Below are positions 44,049 to 51,119 of a stretch of 64,000 bases of DNA, in pieces. Each line of letters opens with the position of its first letter. Positions within the stretch are counted from its first letter, which is position 1. The notes under the pieces are model-generated. The model saw only the letters and a program-made list of their open reading frames with translations, searched no databases and had not been told where the DNA came from. Source of the DNA: CAJGCS01 sp045589955. Lineage in GTDB: Bacteria; Bacillota_I; Bacilli_A; ML615J-28; CAG-313. The stretch is from assembly GCA_045589955.1 (NCBI GenBank), contig JAZNQD010000004.1, positions 3,606-67,605 of the forward strand. Direction: 5' to 3'. A program made the position numbers and the translations under genes.

Positions 44049-44077
44049 ATTATACCACGCCCACGCGTGATTGTCAA
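44049..44077 (-). promoter_or_regulatory. Perfect-consensus promoter of the accessory gene
   Basis: Minus strand TTGACA, exactly 17 bases, TATAAT, plus a TGG extended -10. The spacer is GC-rich and contains the palindrome CACGCGTG, a possible operator. Confidence 0.85.
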
Positions 44078-44078
44078 T

Positions 44079-44117
44079 AAAAAACGAACCTCTGTCGGTA
44101 GACAAAAGTTCGTTTTT
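44079..44117. terminator. Bidirectional terminator
   Basis: Stem AAAACGAAC with GTTCGTTTT, inner TGTC-GGTA-GACA hairpin, flanked by A and T runs. It separates the accessory gene promoter from the tRNA-Cys fragment. Confidence 0.8.
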
Positions 44118-44120
44118 ATT

Positions 44121-44173
44121 TGGAGGCTCCGGCCGGATTTGAACCGGCGATCAGGGTGTTGCAGACCACGCCT
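44121..44173 (-). repeat. Truncated tRNA-Cys 3' fragment (probable attachment-site copy)
   Basis: 53 bases matching 45217-45270 of the intact tRNA-Cys with one base missing (GACCACG instead of GACCCACG). It covers CCA, acceptor 3' strand, T-arm, variable loop and anticodon arm and then diverges. Same orientation as the complete gene, so the two form a direct repeat 1.1 kb apart. Confidence 0.9.
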
Positions 44174-44255
44174 AAAATTTGCCATCCATAAAAGTAAAAG
44201 TGCATACATTAGAGATAGATTTGCATACCCCTATAACTACTCGATTAATTCTAAT

Positions 44256-44786
44256 TTAGCTTTCTAATTTAATCCAAAATCTTTGTTGAACTTCTCCATC
44301 TTCATCAAGGAATTCATTTTCTAATATTCCACCATTTTTAATTATAGATTTAGCGGATGCTATATTAGACTTATCACACACCATTAATACTTTTGAAATT
44401 CCTAGTTTTCTACATTCAATTAATGATAAACGAATCATCTCGGTAGCATAGCCTTTTCTTCGTTCTGATGGTCTAATCCCATCCCCAATATGTCCAGCAT
44501 ATTGTAAAAGATAATCATTTAGATAATGTCTAATGTTTACAGCACCAAGTAAAATATTTCTTTCTTCATCTAATAAGAAAAACACCGAATTTGGAACTTT
44601 GCCATCTTTGGGTTCGATTAATTCTAGGTTTTCTAAATAATAATCAAAGTCATGATAATCATTTTTAAATATAGCCCAGGGTGAATGGTTTGTATGATTG
44701 ACTTCTTGATCTATCTTCCATTCATCAATCATTTCCGCTAATTGATTATAATATTCTTTTGTCAGTTTAATTAATTTTACATTCAT
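44256..44786 (-). CDS. GNAT family N-acetyltransferase
   Basis: 176 residues. It transfers an acetyl group from acetyl-CoA to an unknown amine. The CoA-binding motif A is present as GDGIRPSERRKGYATEMIRL, preceded by strand LLGAVNIRHYL and followed by VLMVCDKSNIASAKSIIKNGG. It has its own promoter. The ribosome site is weak (AGGCGAG). It lies inside the region bounded by the tRNA-Cys repeats. Composition is AT-rich like the host. Confidence 0.9.
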   Translation of the reverse strand: MNVKLIKLTKEYYNQLAEMIDEWKIDQEVNHTNHSPWAIFKNDYHDFDYYLENLELIEPKDGKVPNSVFFLLDEERNILLGAVNIRHYLNDYLLQYAGHIGDGIRPSERRKGYATEMIRLSLIECRKLGISKVLMVCDKSNIASAKSIIKNGGILENEFLDEDGEVQQRFWIKLES

Positions 44787-44834
44787 TACACTCGCCTACA
44801 AATTCTAAATTATCAGTCAATTTTTACCATATAA

Positions 44835-44863
44835 ATTATATCAAAAAATAATTAAAATGTCCA
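44835..44863 (-). promoter_or_regulatory. Promoter of the GNAT gene
   Basis: Minus strand TGGACA, 17-base spacer, TATAAT with TGA before it. Confidence 0.65.
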
Positions 44864-44878
44864 TTAATGCGAGACAAC

Positions 44879-44910
44879 AAAAAAGAATCCACTTTCGTTG
44901 GGTAGGATCC
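44879..44910 (-). terminator. Terminator of the candidate RNA
   Basis: GGATCC pairs with GGATTC (one G-U pair) around a 14-base loop, followed on the minus strand by six T. Confidence 0.6.
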
Positions 44911-45015
44911 TCACCTGATTAACTGCCATAATCTGCGTACAGCTATCTATTACCGCCCATAGGTACTTAAATGCGGTGCAACACCATAACTTCGCGTAAT
45001 CTAGGAGGCAATCTT
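44885..45015 (-). ncRNA. Candidate free-standing structured RNA
   Basis: About 130 bases of balanced composition within AT-rich flanks. Minus-strand hairpins: GGTG-TTG-CACC (44975-44985), TACC/GGTA (44951-44965), CTG-TACG-CAG (44933-44942). An enclosing helix pairs CCT and GATTA (44997-45005) with TAATC and AGG (44914-44921). It ends in a terminator hairpin with six T. The GNAT gene has its own promoter downstream, so this need not be its leader. No tmRNA, SRP, RNase P or known riboswitch core motif is seen. Confidence 0.45.
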
Positions 45016-45174
45016 AAAAAGATGGATAATCCTTAAATTGTTACCGAATAGTTATAAAGTTATAAAATCTCTGCAGTTCCTTAATTAAATCAGTCACTAA
45101 ACTTCAGTTATAAAAACAAAAAAATACCATCTTTTAACAAGACTGGTCAGACTTGAACCCTATAAAAAGCAAAT

Positions 45175-45204
45175 AAAAAAGGCTTGATATATTGTATCAA
45201 ACCT
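45175..45204 (-). terminator. Terminator of tRNA-Cys
   Basis: Minus-strand stem AGGTTTGATA with TATCAAGCCT, then a T-run; 13 bases past the tRNA CCA. Confidence 0.8.
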
Positions 45205-45216
45205 AATCTTCTTAAA

Positions 45217-45290
45217 TGGAGGCTCCGGCCGGATTTGAACCGGCGATCAGGGTGTTGCAGACCCACGCCTTACCGCTTGGCTACAGAGCC
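45217..45290 (-). tRNA. tRNA-Cys (GCA)
   Basis: Complete cloverleaf of 74 bases. Acceptor GGCTCTG/CGGAGCC, D-arm GCC..GGC type, anticodon GCA in TCTGCAACA, T-loop TTCAAAT, U73 discriminator typical for Cys, encoded CCA. Its 3' part is duplicated at 44121-44173. Confidence 0.97.
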
Positions 45291-45306
45291 ATTTCGTAGC
45301 ATTAAT

Positions 45307-45335
45307 ATTATATCAAAATTATTAAACATTTGCAA
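45307..45335 (-). promoter_or_regulatory. Promoter of tRNA-Cys
   Basis: Minus strand TTGCAA, 17 bases, TATAAT; 16 bases before the tRNA 5' end. Confidence 0.75.
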
Positions 45336-45392
45336 GTATTAAACTAATTAATTTAATTATTGGTAATTCTTATTAATAAAAATGATATTGAT

Positions 45393-45421
45393 TAGACAAA
45401 AGATTGATTTTATGATAGAAT
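45393..45421 (+). promoter_or_regulatory. Promoter of the C39-like lipoprotein gene
   Basis: TAGACA, 17 bases, TAGAAT with TGA before it. Confidence 0.55.
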
Positions 45422-45450
45422 ATTAAAAAATATAAAAATTGAGGAAAAAT

Positions 45451-47526
45451 ATGAAAAATAAAATTATTACCCTATTAATGCTTATTGTAAGCTTATTTAT
45501 GATTACAGGATGTAAAGCAAAAAAAGAAGAAAAATTGAAGATCGAGCTTCAAGGTGCACTTGACACACTTGAACTTTCCGATTCTGTTTCAAATAGCATT
45601 AATCTACCGAATGAGGTTAATGGATATCAAATAACTTGGAACAGTAATAATGAGAGTATTATTTCTATTGATGGTGCTGTTAATCCAGCATTAGAAGATG
45701 TTGAAGTAACTCTTATTGCAACAATATCTAAAGATAGTGTTTCTCTTAGCAAAGAATTTAAAGTAACTGTTATTGGCAATGATCCGACAAAGGTTATAGA
45801 AGATGCATTTACAAATATTATAATTCCAAATACTACTGATGTAAATATTGATTTACCAGCGCAAATTAATAATTTAAATATTACATGGTCAACTTCTGAC
45901 AAAAATGTTATTTCTAATCGTGGAATTGTAAAACAAGGTGCTGAAGACGTTGAAGTTATACTTAAAGCAACAATCAATTACGAAGGAATAACAAAGTCAA
46001 AAGAATTTGTGGTTACTGTTTTAGCAAATCCAGTTTATAAGGAAATTGATAATTTGTTAAGCGAACTTGTTATTCCCCTTGAAACTTATGAAAACATTAA
46101 TTTACCAACAACGTTTAATGGTTTAAATATTACTTGGAAAACATCAAGATCAACTTATCTTACAGCTGAAGGCGTTGTGAATCGTAGTGCTGAAGATCAA
46201 TTAATTTTATTAACTGCCGTAATAAATTATAATAATATTAAAATAGAAAAATACTACGATGTAACTGTTAAAGGTTGGACTGATGCCGAAAAATTAACAA
46301 AAGTTTTAGAGTCACTAACATTTAATGAAACTTTAAGCTATGATTTAATTTTAAGTACAAAACTTGGCTATGATTCTGTTGCAATATGGCAATCAAGCAA
46401 TCAAGATGTTTTAACAAATGAAGGTGTTTACACTTATGATGAAAATGTAAAAACTGTTACTTTAACAGTTATTGTAAAGTTAGGAAGTGAAGAAATGCAA
46501 AAAGAATTTGATTTTTCTTTAAAACCAAAAGAAGAAAATCTAAAAGAACACTTAGTTATTGAAAGAGCAGAAGAACTTAATACAAGTAAGTTTAATAATG
46601 TTGAATTAGTAGAAAACAAATTAGTATTAAAAGCTGGTGCAAGTATTGGAACCTATGAATCTGGTGTAATTGAAACAAAAGAGTTTACTAGCCTTGTTGC
46701 ATCGTGGGCCGCAATCTCTTCAACAACAGCTACAGTTGAATTACAAGTTAAAGTTCGTGTTGGAAGTGTTTGGAGTGATTATATTTCATATAAAGAATGG
46801 GGGTTAGGTCTACAAAATGCTTGTTATGACCAATCTAATTCCTTAATTAAACTTTCAACTGATGAAGTTATGGTGCTAAACAATAAAAGAGGTAGTGCTA
46901 TAATGTATAAAGTTACTTTAAGAACTACGCAAAATACAACTCCAGAACTATCTTTAGTATGTTTTGCATTAGAAATTCCTGGTCATACTCATCAAGTTGA
47001 TATTTCTTCATATCCTCGTTCTGTAATTCATGATGTTCCAAAACTATATCAACAAGTTGTACCAACAATTGGTAATTCAATTTGTAGTGCTACTTCATCA
47101 ACAATGTTATTAAAATATAAAGGTGAGTCATTTACTGAATTTGATGCTGAATATGAACATCGTTATATGGCATCAATTGTTCGCGACTATGGTAATAAAA
47201 TCTATGGTAACTGGGTTTATAATACTGTTGCAATGAGTGGGTATGGTTATGATGCTTATGTAGCTCGTTTTTATTCTATTAATGAGCTTGTTGAACATCT
47301 TGCAACTGTCGGTCCATGTGCTCTTTCTGTTAAAGGACAAATGACATCGGATCAAAAGAACTACTATACTAATGGACATTTGATTGTTGCTATTGGTTAT
47401 GAAATTCTAGATAATGGTGAGATTGTAATTGTTTGTAATGATCCAAATGTATCTGTTGTGACATGTCGTTACTCATTAACAGTAATGAATAATACATGGC
47501 GTAATATTGCTTATGTAATTGAATAA
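45451..47526 (+). CDS. Lipoprotein with four Ig-like repeats and C39-like cysteine peptidase domain
   Basis: 691 residues. The signal peptide ends in a lipobox (MITGC, Cys21). Four repeats of about 80 residues follow (about 32-360), each with a shape like INLPNxxNxxxITWxSS...G.V.......V.L.A.I......KEF.VTV, the atrophied bacterial Ig-like pattern common in surface proteins. Next is a beta-rich region (about 370-515), then a papain-like domain: Cys545 in SICSATSS, His643 in GHLIVAIGY, and NDPN as third site, as in Peptidase_C39_2 proteins. It probably cleaves or binds extracellular peptides. TTG at 45439 opens the frame but GAGG at 45441 points to the ATG at 45451. Confidence 0.85.
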   Translation: MKNKIITLLMLIVSLFMITGCKAKKEEKLKIELQGALDTLELSDSVSNSINLPNEVNGYQITWNSNNESIISIDGAVNPALEDVEVTLIATISKDSVSLSKEFKVTVIGNDPTKVIEDAFTNIIIPNTTDVNIDLPAQINNLNITWSTSDKNVISNRGIVKQGAEDVEVILKATINYEGITKSKEFVVTVLANPVYKEIDNLLSELVIPLETYENINLPTTFNGLNITWKTSRSTYLTAEGVVNRSAEDQLILLTAVINYNNIKIEKYYDVTVKGWTDAEKLTKVLESLTFNETLSYDLILSTKLGYDSVAIWQSSNQDVLTNEGVYTYDENVKTVTLTVIVKLGSEEMQKEFDFSLKPKEENLKEHLVIERAEELNTSKFNNVELVENKLVLKAGASIGTYESGVIETKEFTSLVASWAAISSTTATVELQVKVRVGSVWSDYISYKEWGLGLQNACYDQSNSLIKLSTDEVMVLNNKRGSAIMYKVTLRTTQNTTPELSLVCFALEIPGHTHQVDISSYPRSVIHDVPKLYQQVVPTIGNSICSATSSTMLLKYKGESFTEFDAEYEHRYMASIVRDYGNKIYGNWVYNTVAMSGYGYDAYVARFYSINELVEHLATVGPCALSVKGQMTSDQKNYYTNGHLIVAIGYEILDNGEIVIVCNDPNVSVVTCRYSLTVMNNTWRNIAYVIE

Positions 47527-47544
47527 ATAAAAAGTTATGCAAAT

Positions 47545-47588
47545 AATGCTTGATTTCGGTATCCACCAGAGTCAAGCATTTTAATTTG
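47545..47588 (+). terminator. Terminator of the C39-like lipoprotein gene
   Basis: Stem AATGCTTGA with TCAAGCATT around an 18-base loop, then T-rich tail. Confidence 0.65.
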
Positions 47589-47672
47589 GCTTGAAATCTT
47601 TTATTATTATAAAATTCACTATATTACAACTTTTAATTTTTATTCTTTTAAAATATTTATTCTTCCCATAAT

Positions 47673-47737
47673 AAAAATGCCTCCAAAGTAAATAGTGAAT
47701 AATTTAATTTTTATTCACTGTCTACTTTAGAGACATT
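47673..47737 (-). terminator. Long terminator of the PlsC gene
   Basis: 27-position stem ending in TTTTT on the minus strand. On that strand all but one of its non-identical positions become G-U pairs, whereas on the plus strand three are mismatches, so it is built for minus-strand RNA. Confidence 0.75.
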
Positions 47738-47746
47738 ATATCATTA

Positions 47747-48556
47747 TTAGCTGCCTTTTCTTTCAAGTGTTTGATAATCAGGATCGTCTGGAGTGATACC
47801 TGCTAAAATTTGCATTTCATGATATGCACGTGATTGAATATCAAATATCGCATCATTTTTTTCTAAGCTATTATCAAGGTACATTAATTCACCAACTTTG
47901 ATAGTTACTAACGGTTCTTTCTTATTATATAAGGCAAATAAACCTTTACGAGGTCTAAAAGAAATTGCCATTGGTAAAACTGGTAAATTATGTTTATAAG
48001 CTGTTTTAAAACAGCCTTTTTTAAGAGGTCTGATATATGGATAATAATACCACATTGATCCTTCAGGATAAACGTGTAGCCAGCGTCCATCTTCAACAAT
48101 ATCATCAATTGCTTTTTCAAAAGTTTTTATTGCTTTTAGCTTTTGCGGGATTGGAACTCCCCCCATTATGCGAATGAAATATCGATTAGGTCCTTCAAAA
48201 TTAATTGGCCATGCCATAAAATATTCCATTTTAGGTCTAATAGCACGTGTAACAACAAGATAATCCATTGGGAAGACATGGTTACAAATCGTCATAACTG
48301 ATCCTTTTAATTTTTTAGCTTTGCGAACATTCTTTCTCCCTTCAACTTTTACCCCATAACGTAAATACATAAAAGGATATAAGAAAAGGTGAATTAAGAT
48401 ATTTGCGAAAAATCTTAAAACATGGTAAAAGAAAGTATTATTATAATAACGATGATTTTCATCAAAGTTAGTATCAACTTGATGTTTTACAAATAACATA
48501 TGTTGATCAGGTTTTTCAGGGTATGTGTATCTTGATATATCAGGTTTAAATCTCAT
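47747..48556 (-). CDS. plsC: 1-acyl-sn-glycerol-3-phosphate acyltransferase
   Basis: Acylates lysophosphatidic acid to phosphatidic acid at the membrane. 269 residues. One hydrophobic segment (FFANILIHLFLYPFMYL), the catalytic NHxxxxD block as NHVFPMD, GVPIPQ, and the substrate motif VYPEGSMWYY in place of the usual FPEGTRS. A GAGGTG site precedes the ATG. Monocistronic, convergent with the lipoprotein gene. Confidence 0.88.
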   Translation of the reverse strand: MRFKPDISRYTYPEKPDQHMLFVKHQVDTNFDENHRYYNNTFFYHVLRFFANILIHLFLYPFMYLRYGVKVEGRKNVRKAKKLKGSVMTICNHVFPMDYLVVTRAIRPKMEYFMAWPINFEGPNRYFIRIMGGVPIPQKLKAIKTFEKAIDDIVEDGRWLHVYPEGSMWYYYPYIRPLKKGCFKTAYKHNLPVLPMAISFRPRKGLFALYNKKEPLVTIKVGELMYLDNSLEKNDAIFDIQSRAYHEMQILAGITPDDPDYQTLERKGS

Positions 48557-48732
48557 AAAACACCTCTTTAATTAATTATACTAAAAGATGCCATAAAAAT
48601 CAAATTTATAACATATAATTATCATTAAGTAAATTTTAATATTTTATGTTACTATTTAAGTAGATAAAAAAATAAAAAAATAGTATAATATAAAAATGAA
48701 AAGAGATTATATTCATAAAATACGGAGGTATT

Positions 48733-50817
48733 ATGAAAAAAACTTTATTATTATTAACAATGTTATTCTTTTCACTTGTTCTTGTAGGATGTAAACCAAA
48801 AGAAGTAGTTGAAGAATTTGACCAAACAAAAATTGATAATGTTATTAATTTAATTGATAATTTGCCATCAAGTTTGGAAATAAACGAAAATTCTAAAGAA
48901 CAAATTGAAAATGCCCGTTCTTCTTATGAAGCCTTACTACAAATTGAAAAAGATAGAGTAACTAATTATAGCAAACTTACAAGTGCTGAGGCAAAATTAA
49001 AACGCGTTTTAGATCAAAGAGATGAAGATTTGTTAGAAGAAATTGCCCAAAAAATTAGTGAGCTTCCTAAAGCAGATTTAATTACAGTTAATGACCGTGC
49101 AAAAGTTGATGAAATTGAAAACTTGATTTCTAAATTATATTTTGTTGACCGAAATCAAATCCCTAACATTTTATTATTTGATATTGCTAAAGATCAAGTA
49201 GCATATTTAGAAAACGAAATTATTCTTAATCAAATGGCAGCTGAAGTAATTGAAGCTATCAATACTCTTCCAAATATTAATGATCTGACTTTAGAAGATG
49301 AAGAAGCTGTAAAAGCGGTTCGTGCTAAGTATGATGCTATGTTAGAAGAAGCACGTTATAAAGTAACAAACTACAAAGTTTTATTAGAATTAGAAGATGT
49401 TATTAAGACTTTAAACGAATTTAAAGATTTTGACCCTCGTGATGTATTAAATTGCCTAAGTGATATTTTAACATCAAATAGTAATGACTTAATTATTACT
49501 GAAGGTGAAAACTTTACCGTAAAATGGGAAAGTTCAAATGAAAAATTATTATATTTTGAAGATGGTCATGTCAAAATCTCTAAAGTTTATCAAACACATC
49601 GCAAGCAACATGTTAATGTTACTGCAAAAATTACTCTTTCTAATGATGAAGTTGTAACTTTAACTAAACTCGTTACTGTTGAACCAGTAATGTTTGCGCC
49701 AATGCCTTCTACTCCAGTTGCAACATATTTCCAATCAGGAGCTTTAAGTAACTATACTAACTATAGTGAGCGTTATTTAAAAGAAGGGACACTATTCTCT
49801 GATAAAGCAAAAGATGTTTTAGATATTATTTATTATGCATTCGCTAACTTAGATGAAGCAGGTAATGTTCGTTTATCTAACCTTGATATCGTAAAAGAAT
49901 TAAATGCGATGAAAGCATATGATACTCGTGTTGTTCTTTGTATTGCAGGTGTAAGTTCTGAGGCAAGTAAAATCTTTACTAATCTTACGGCTGATGACGC
50001 AAAACGTGCAGTATTAGTCAAGAATATCATGGATGCAGTTGAAATTTATAATTTTGATGGTGTTGATATTGACTGGGAATCAACTGGAAGTGCCCCAGTT
50101 GTTGCGGTATCAATGAATAAACTAATGCGAGATTTACGTAATGAAATGGATGCTCGCCAAGATCCAAACGGAACTCCTTACTTATTAAGTGCTGCTGTAC
50201 CTGCATCAAGTTGGGGAGCAGGTAAAGACCGCTTTGATTTTGCAACATTAAACAAATATGTCGATTATATTAATATGATGTCTTATGATATGAACAAAAC
50301 AACAAACGCAACTCACTTATCACCTTTATATATTTCTTCTTATGATGGTGGTTATGGATTTGGTTGTGATTACGGTGTTGAATTATTTACATCACGTGGT
50401 TTAGATAAAAATAAGATTATTATTGGTTCTGCAGGCTATGGCAAATCATATCAAGTTAATTCGACTGTTTTAAGCGATAAGTATCCGGGTTTAAGTGCTA
50501 GTGCTTCACTTATGTACTTAAATGGAATTCCAGGAGCTCACGCTAGTGGTACATTATTCTATAACGCAATTTCTAAACTATTAAAGAGTAGCCAATATGT
50601 AAAATATATTGAATATAATTCTAAGGGACAATTAGTTGGATCTTTCTTATTTAATGCCCAAGCAAAAATCTTTGTAACATATGATAGTGAAGAAGTAATT
50701 GAAGCTAAATATGAATATGCTCAGGCGAGTGAAGGTATGGGCATTATGTGTTGGGCTTATACTGAAGATACTGCTGATAATTTTGTAAATTCAATTTATA
50801 ATGCAAAAAACAAATAA
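48733..50817 (+). CDS. GH18-family glycoside hydrolase lipoprotein
   Basis: 694 residues. Lipobox LVGC at the N-terminus. Three helical repeats of about 60-70 residues follow (about 30-235; DNLPSSLEINENSKEQ, SELPKADLITVNDRAK, NTLPNINDLTLEDEEA), then an Ig-like segment (about 245-320), then the GH18 barrel. The catalytic DxxDxDxE motif is intact (FDGVDIDWE, Glu449), with YINMMSYDM and GIMCWAY as later strands. It should hydrolyse chitin, peptidoglycan-type or glycoprotein N-acetylglucosamine linkages at the cell surface. A TACGGAGG site precedes the ATG. Terminator follows. Confidence 0.92.
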   Translation: MKKTLLLLTMLFFSLVLVGCKPKEVVEEFDQTKIDNVINLIDNLPSSLEINENSKEQIENARSSYEALLQIEKDRVTNYSKLTSAEAKLKRVLDQRDEDLLEEIAQKISELPKADLITVNDRAKVDEIENLISKLYFVDRNQIPNILLFDIAKDQVAYLENEIILNQMAAEVIEAINTLPNINDLTLEDEEAVKAVRAKYDAMLEEARYKVTNYKVLLELEDVIKTLNEFKDFDPRDVLNCLSDILTSNSNDLIITEGENFTVKWESSNEKLLYFEDGHVKISKVYQTHRKQHVNVTAKITLSNDEVVTLTKLVTVEPVMFAPMPSTPVATYFQSGALSNYTNYSERYLKEGTLFSDKAKDVLDIIYYAFANLDEAGNVRLSNLDIVKELNAMKAYDTRVVLCIAGVSSEASKIFTNLTADDAKRAVLVKNIMDAVEIYNFDGVDIDWESTGSAPVVAVSMNKLMRDLRNEMDARQDPNGTPYLLSAAVPASSWGAGKDRFDFATLNKYVDYINMMSYDMNKTTNATHLSPLYISSYDGGYGFGCDYGVELFTSRGLDKNKIIIGSAGYGKSYQVNSTVLSDKYPGLSASASLMYLNGIPGAHASGTLFYNAISKLLKSSQYVKYIEYNSKGQLVGSFLFNAQAKIFVTYDSEEVIEAKYEYAQASEGMGIMCWAYTEDTADNFVNSIYNAKNK

Positions 50818-50843
50818 ACCAAAGGTTAAACCTTTGGTCTTTT
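50818..50843 (+). terminator. Terminator of the GH18 gene
   Basis: Stem ACCAAAGG with CCTTTGGT, then T-run. Confidence 0.75.
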
Positions 50844-50849
50844 AAAAAT

Positions 50850-50872
50850 AAAAAAAGTCTTCTTACGAAGAC
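50850..50872 (-). terminator. Terminator of tRNA-Lys
   Basis: Minus-strand GTCTTC-GTAA-GAAGAC followed by seven T. Confidence 0.8.
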
Positions 50873-50884
50873 ATACTTTAAAAA

Positions 50885-50960
50885 TGGTACACCCTCAGGG
50901 GCTCGAACCCTGGACCCACAGATTAAGAGTCTGTTGCTCTACCAACTGAGCTAAGGGTGC
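50885..50960 (-). tRNA. tRNA-Lys (CTT)
   Basis: Complete 76-base cloverleaf on the minus strand. Acceptor GCACCCT/AGGGTGT with a G-U first pair, D-arm GCTC..GAGC, anticodon CTT in GACTCTTAATC, T-loop TTCGAGC, A73 and encoded CCA. Confidence 0.95.
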
Positions 50961-50975
50961 ATATAATTCTTATTT

Positions 50976-51004
50976 ATTATATAATATATTTGTGTTTTTT
51001 TCAA
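50976..51004 (-). promoter_or_regulatory. Promoter of tRNA-Lys
   Basis: Minus strand TTGAAA, 17 bases, TATAAT. Confidence 0.75.
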
Positions 51005-51074
51005 TGAAAATGATAAATAAATCTAAATATTTTATAAATTATTTATGCGATGTTTCTATATCAGTATTAATGAC

Positions 51075-51103
51075 TTGAAAATTTGCACAAAAAATGGTAA
51101 AAT
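51075..51103 (+). promoter_or_regulatory. Promoter of the 5'-nucleotidase gene
   Basis: TTGAAA, 17 bases, TAAAAT with TGG before it. It lies inside the in-frame extension upstream of the chosen ATG, which supports the later start. Confidence 0.7.
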
Positions 51104-51119
51104 AAGTATAGGTGAAAAT

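Larger units (their letters stand above)
44121..45216. mobile_element. Putative small tRNA-Cys-associated genomic island
   Basis: DNA lying between the 3' end of the intact tRNA-Cys and a duplicate of its 3' part, the geometry left by tyrosine-recombinase integration at a tRNA gene. It contains a GNAT gene and a candidate structured RNA. No integrase is present, so it would be a remnant or a passenger. The accessory gene further left may belong to the same history. Confidence 0.45.

Noticed and set aside
44067..44267. Plus-strand ORF of 66 codons across the tRNA-Cys fragment
   Set aside because: It reads antisense through the tRNA fragment and the terminator; the matching intact tRNA shows the sequence is RNA-derived, and there is no ribosome site.
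45137..45165. Possible second decayed tRNA (minus strand GGGTTCAAGTC T-loop-like)
   Set aside because: Only a T-loop-like string; the expected five-pair T-stem and acceptor do not form.
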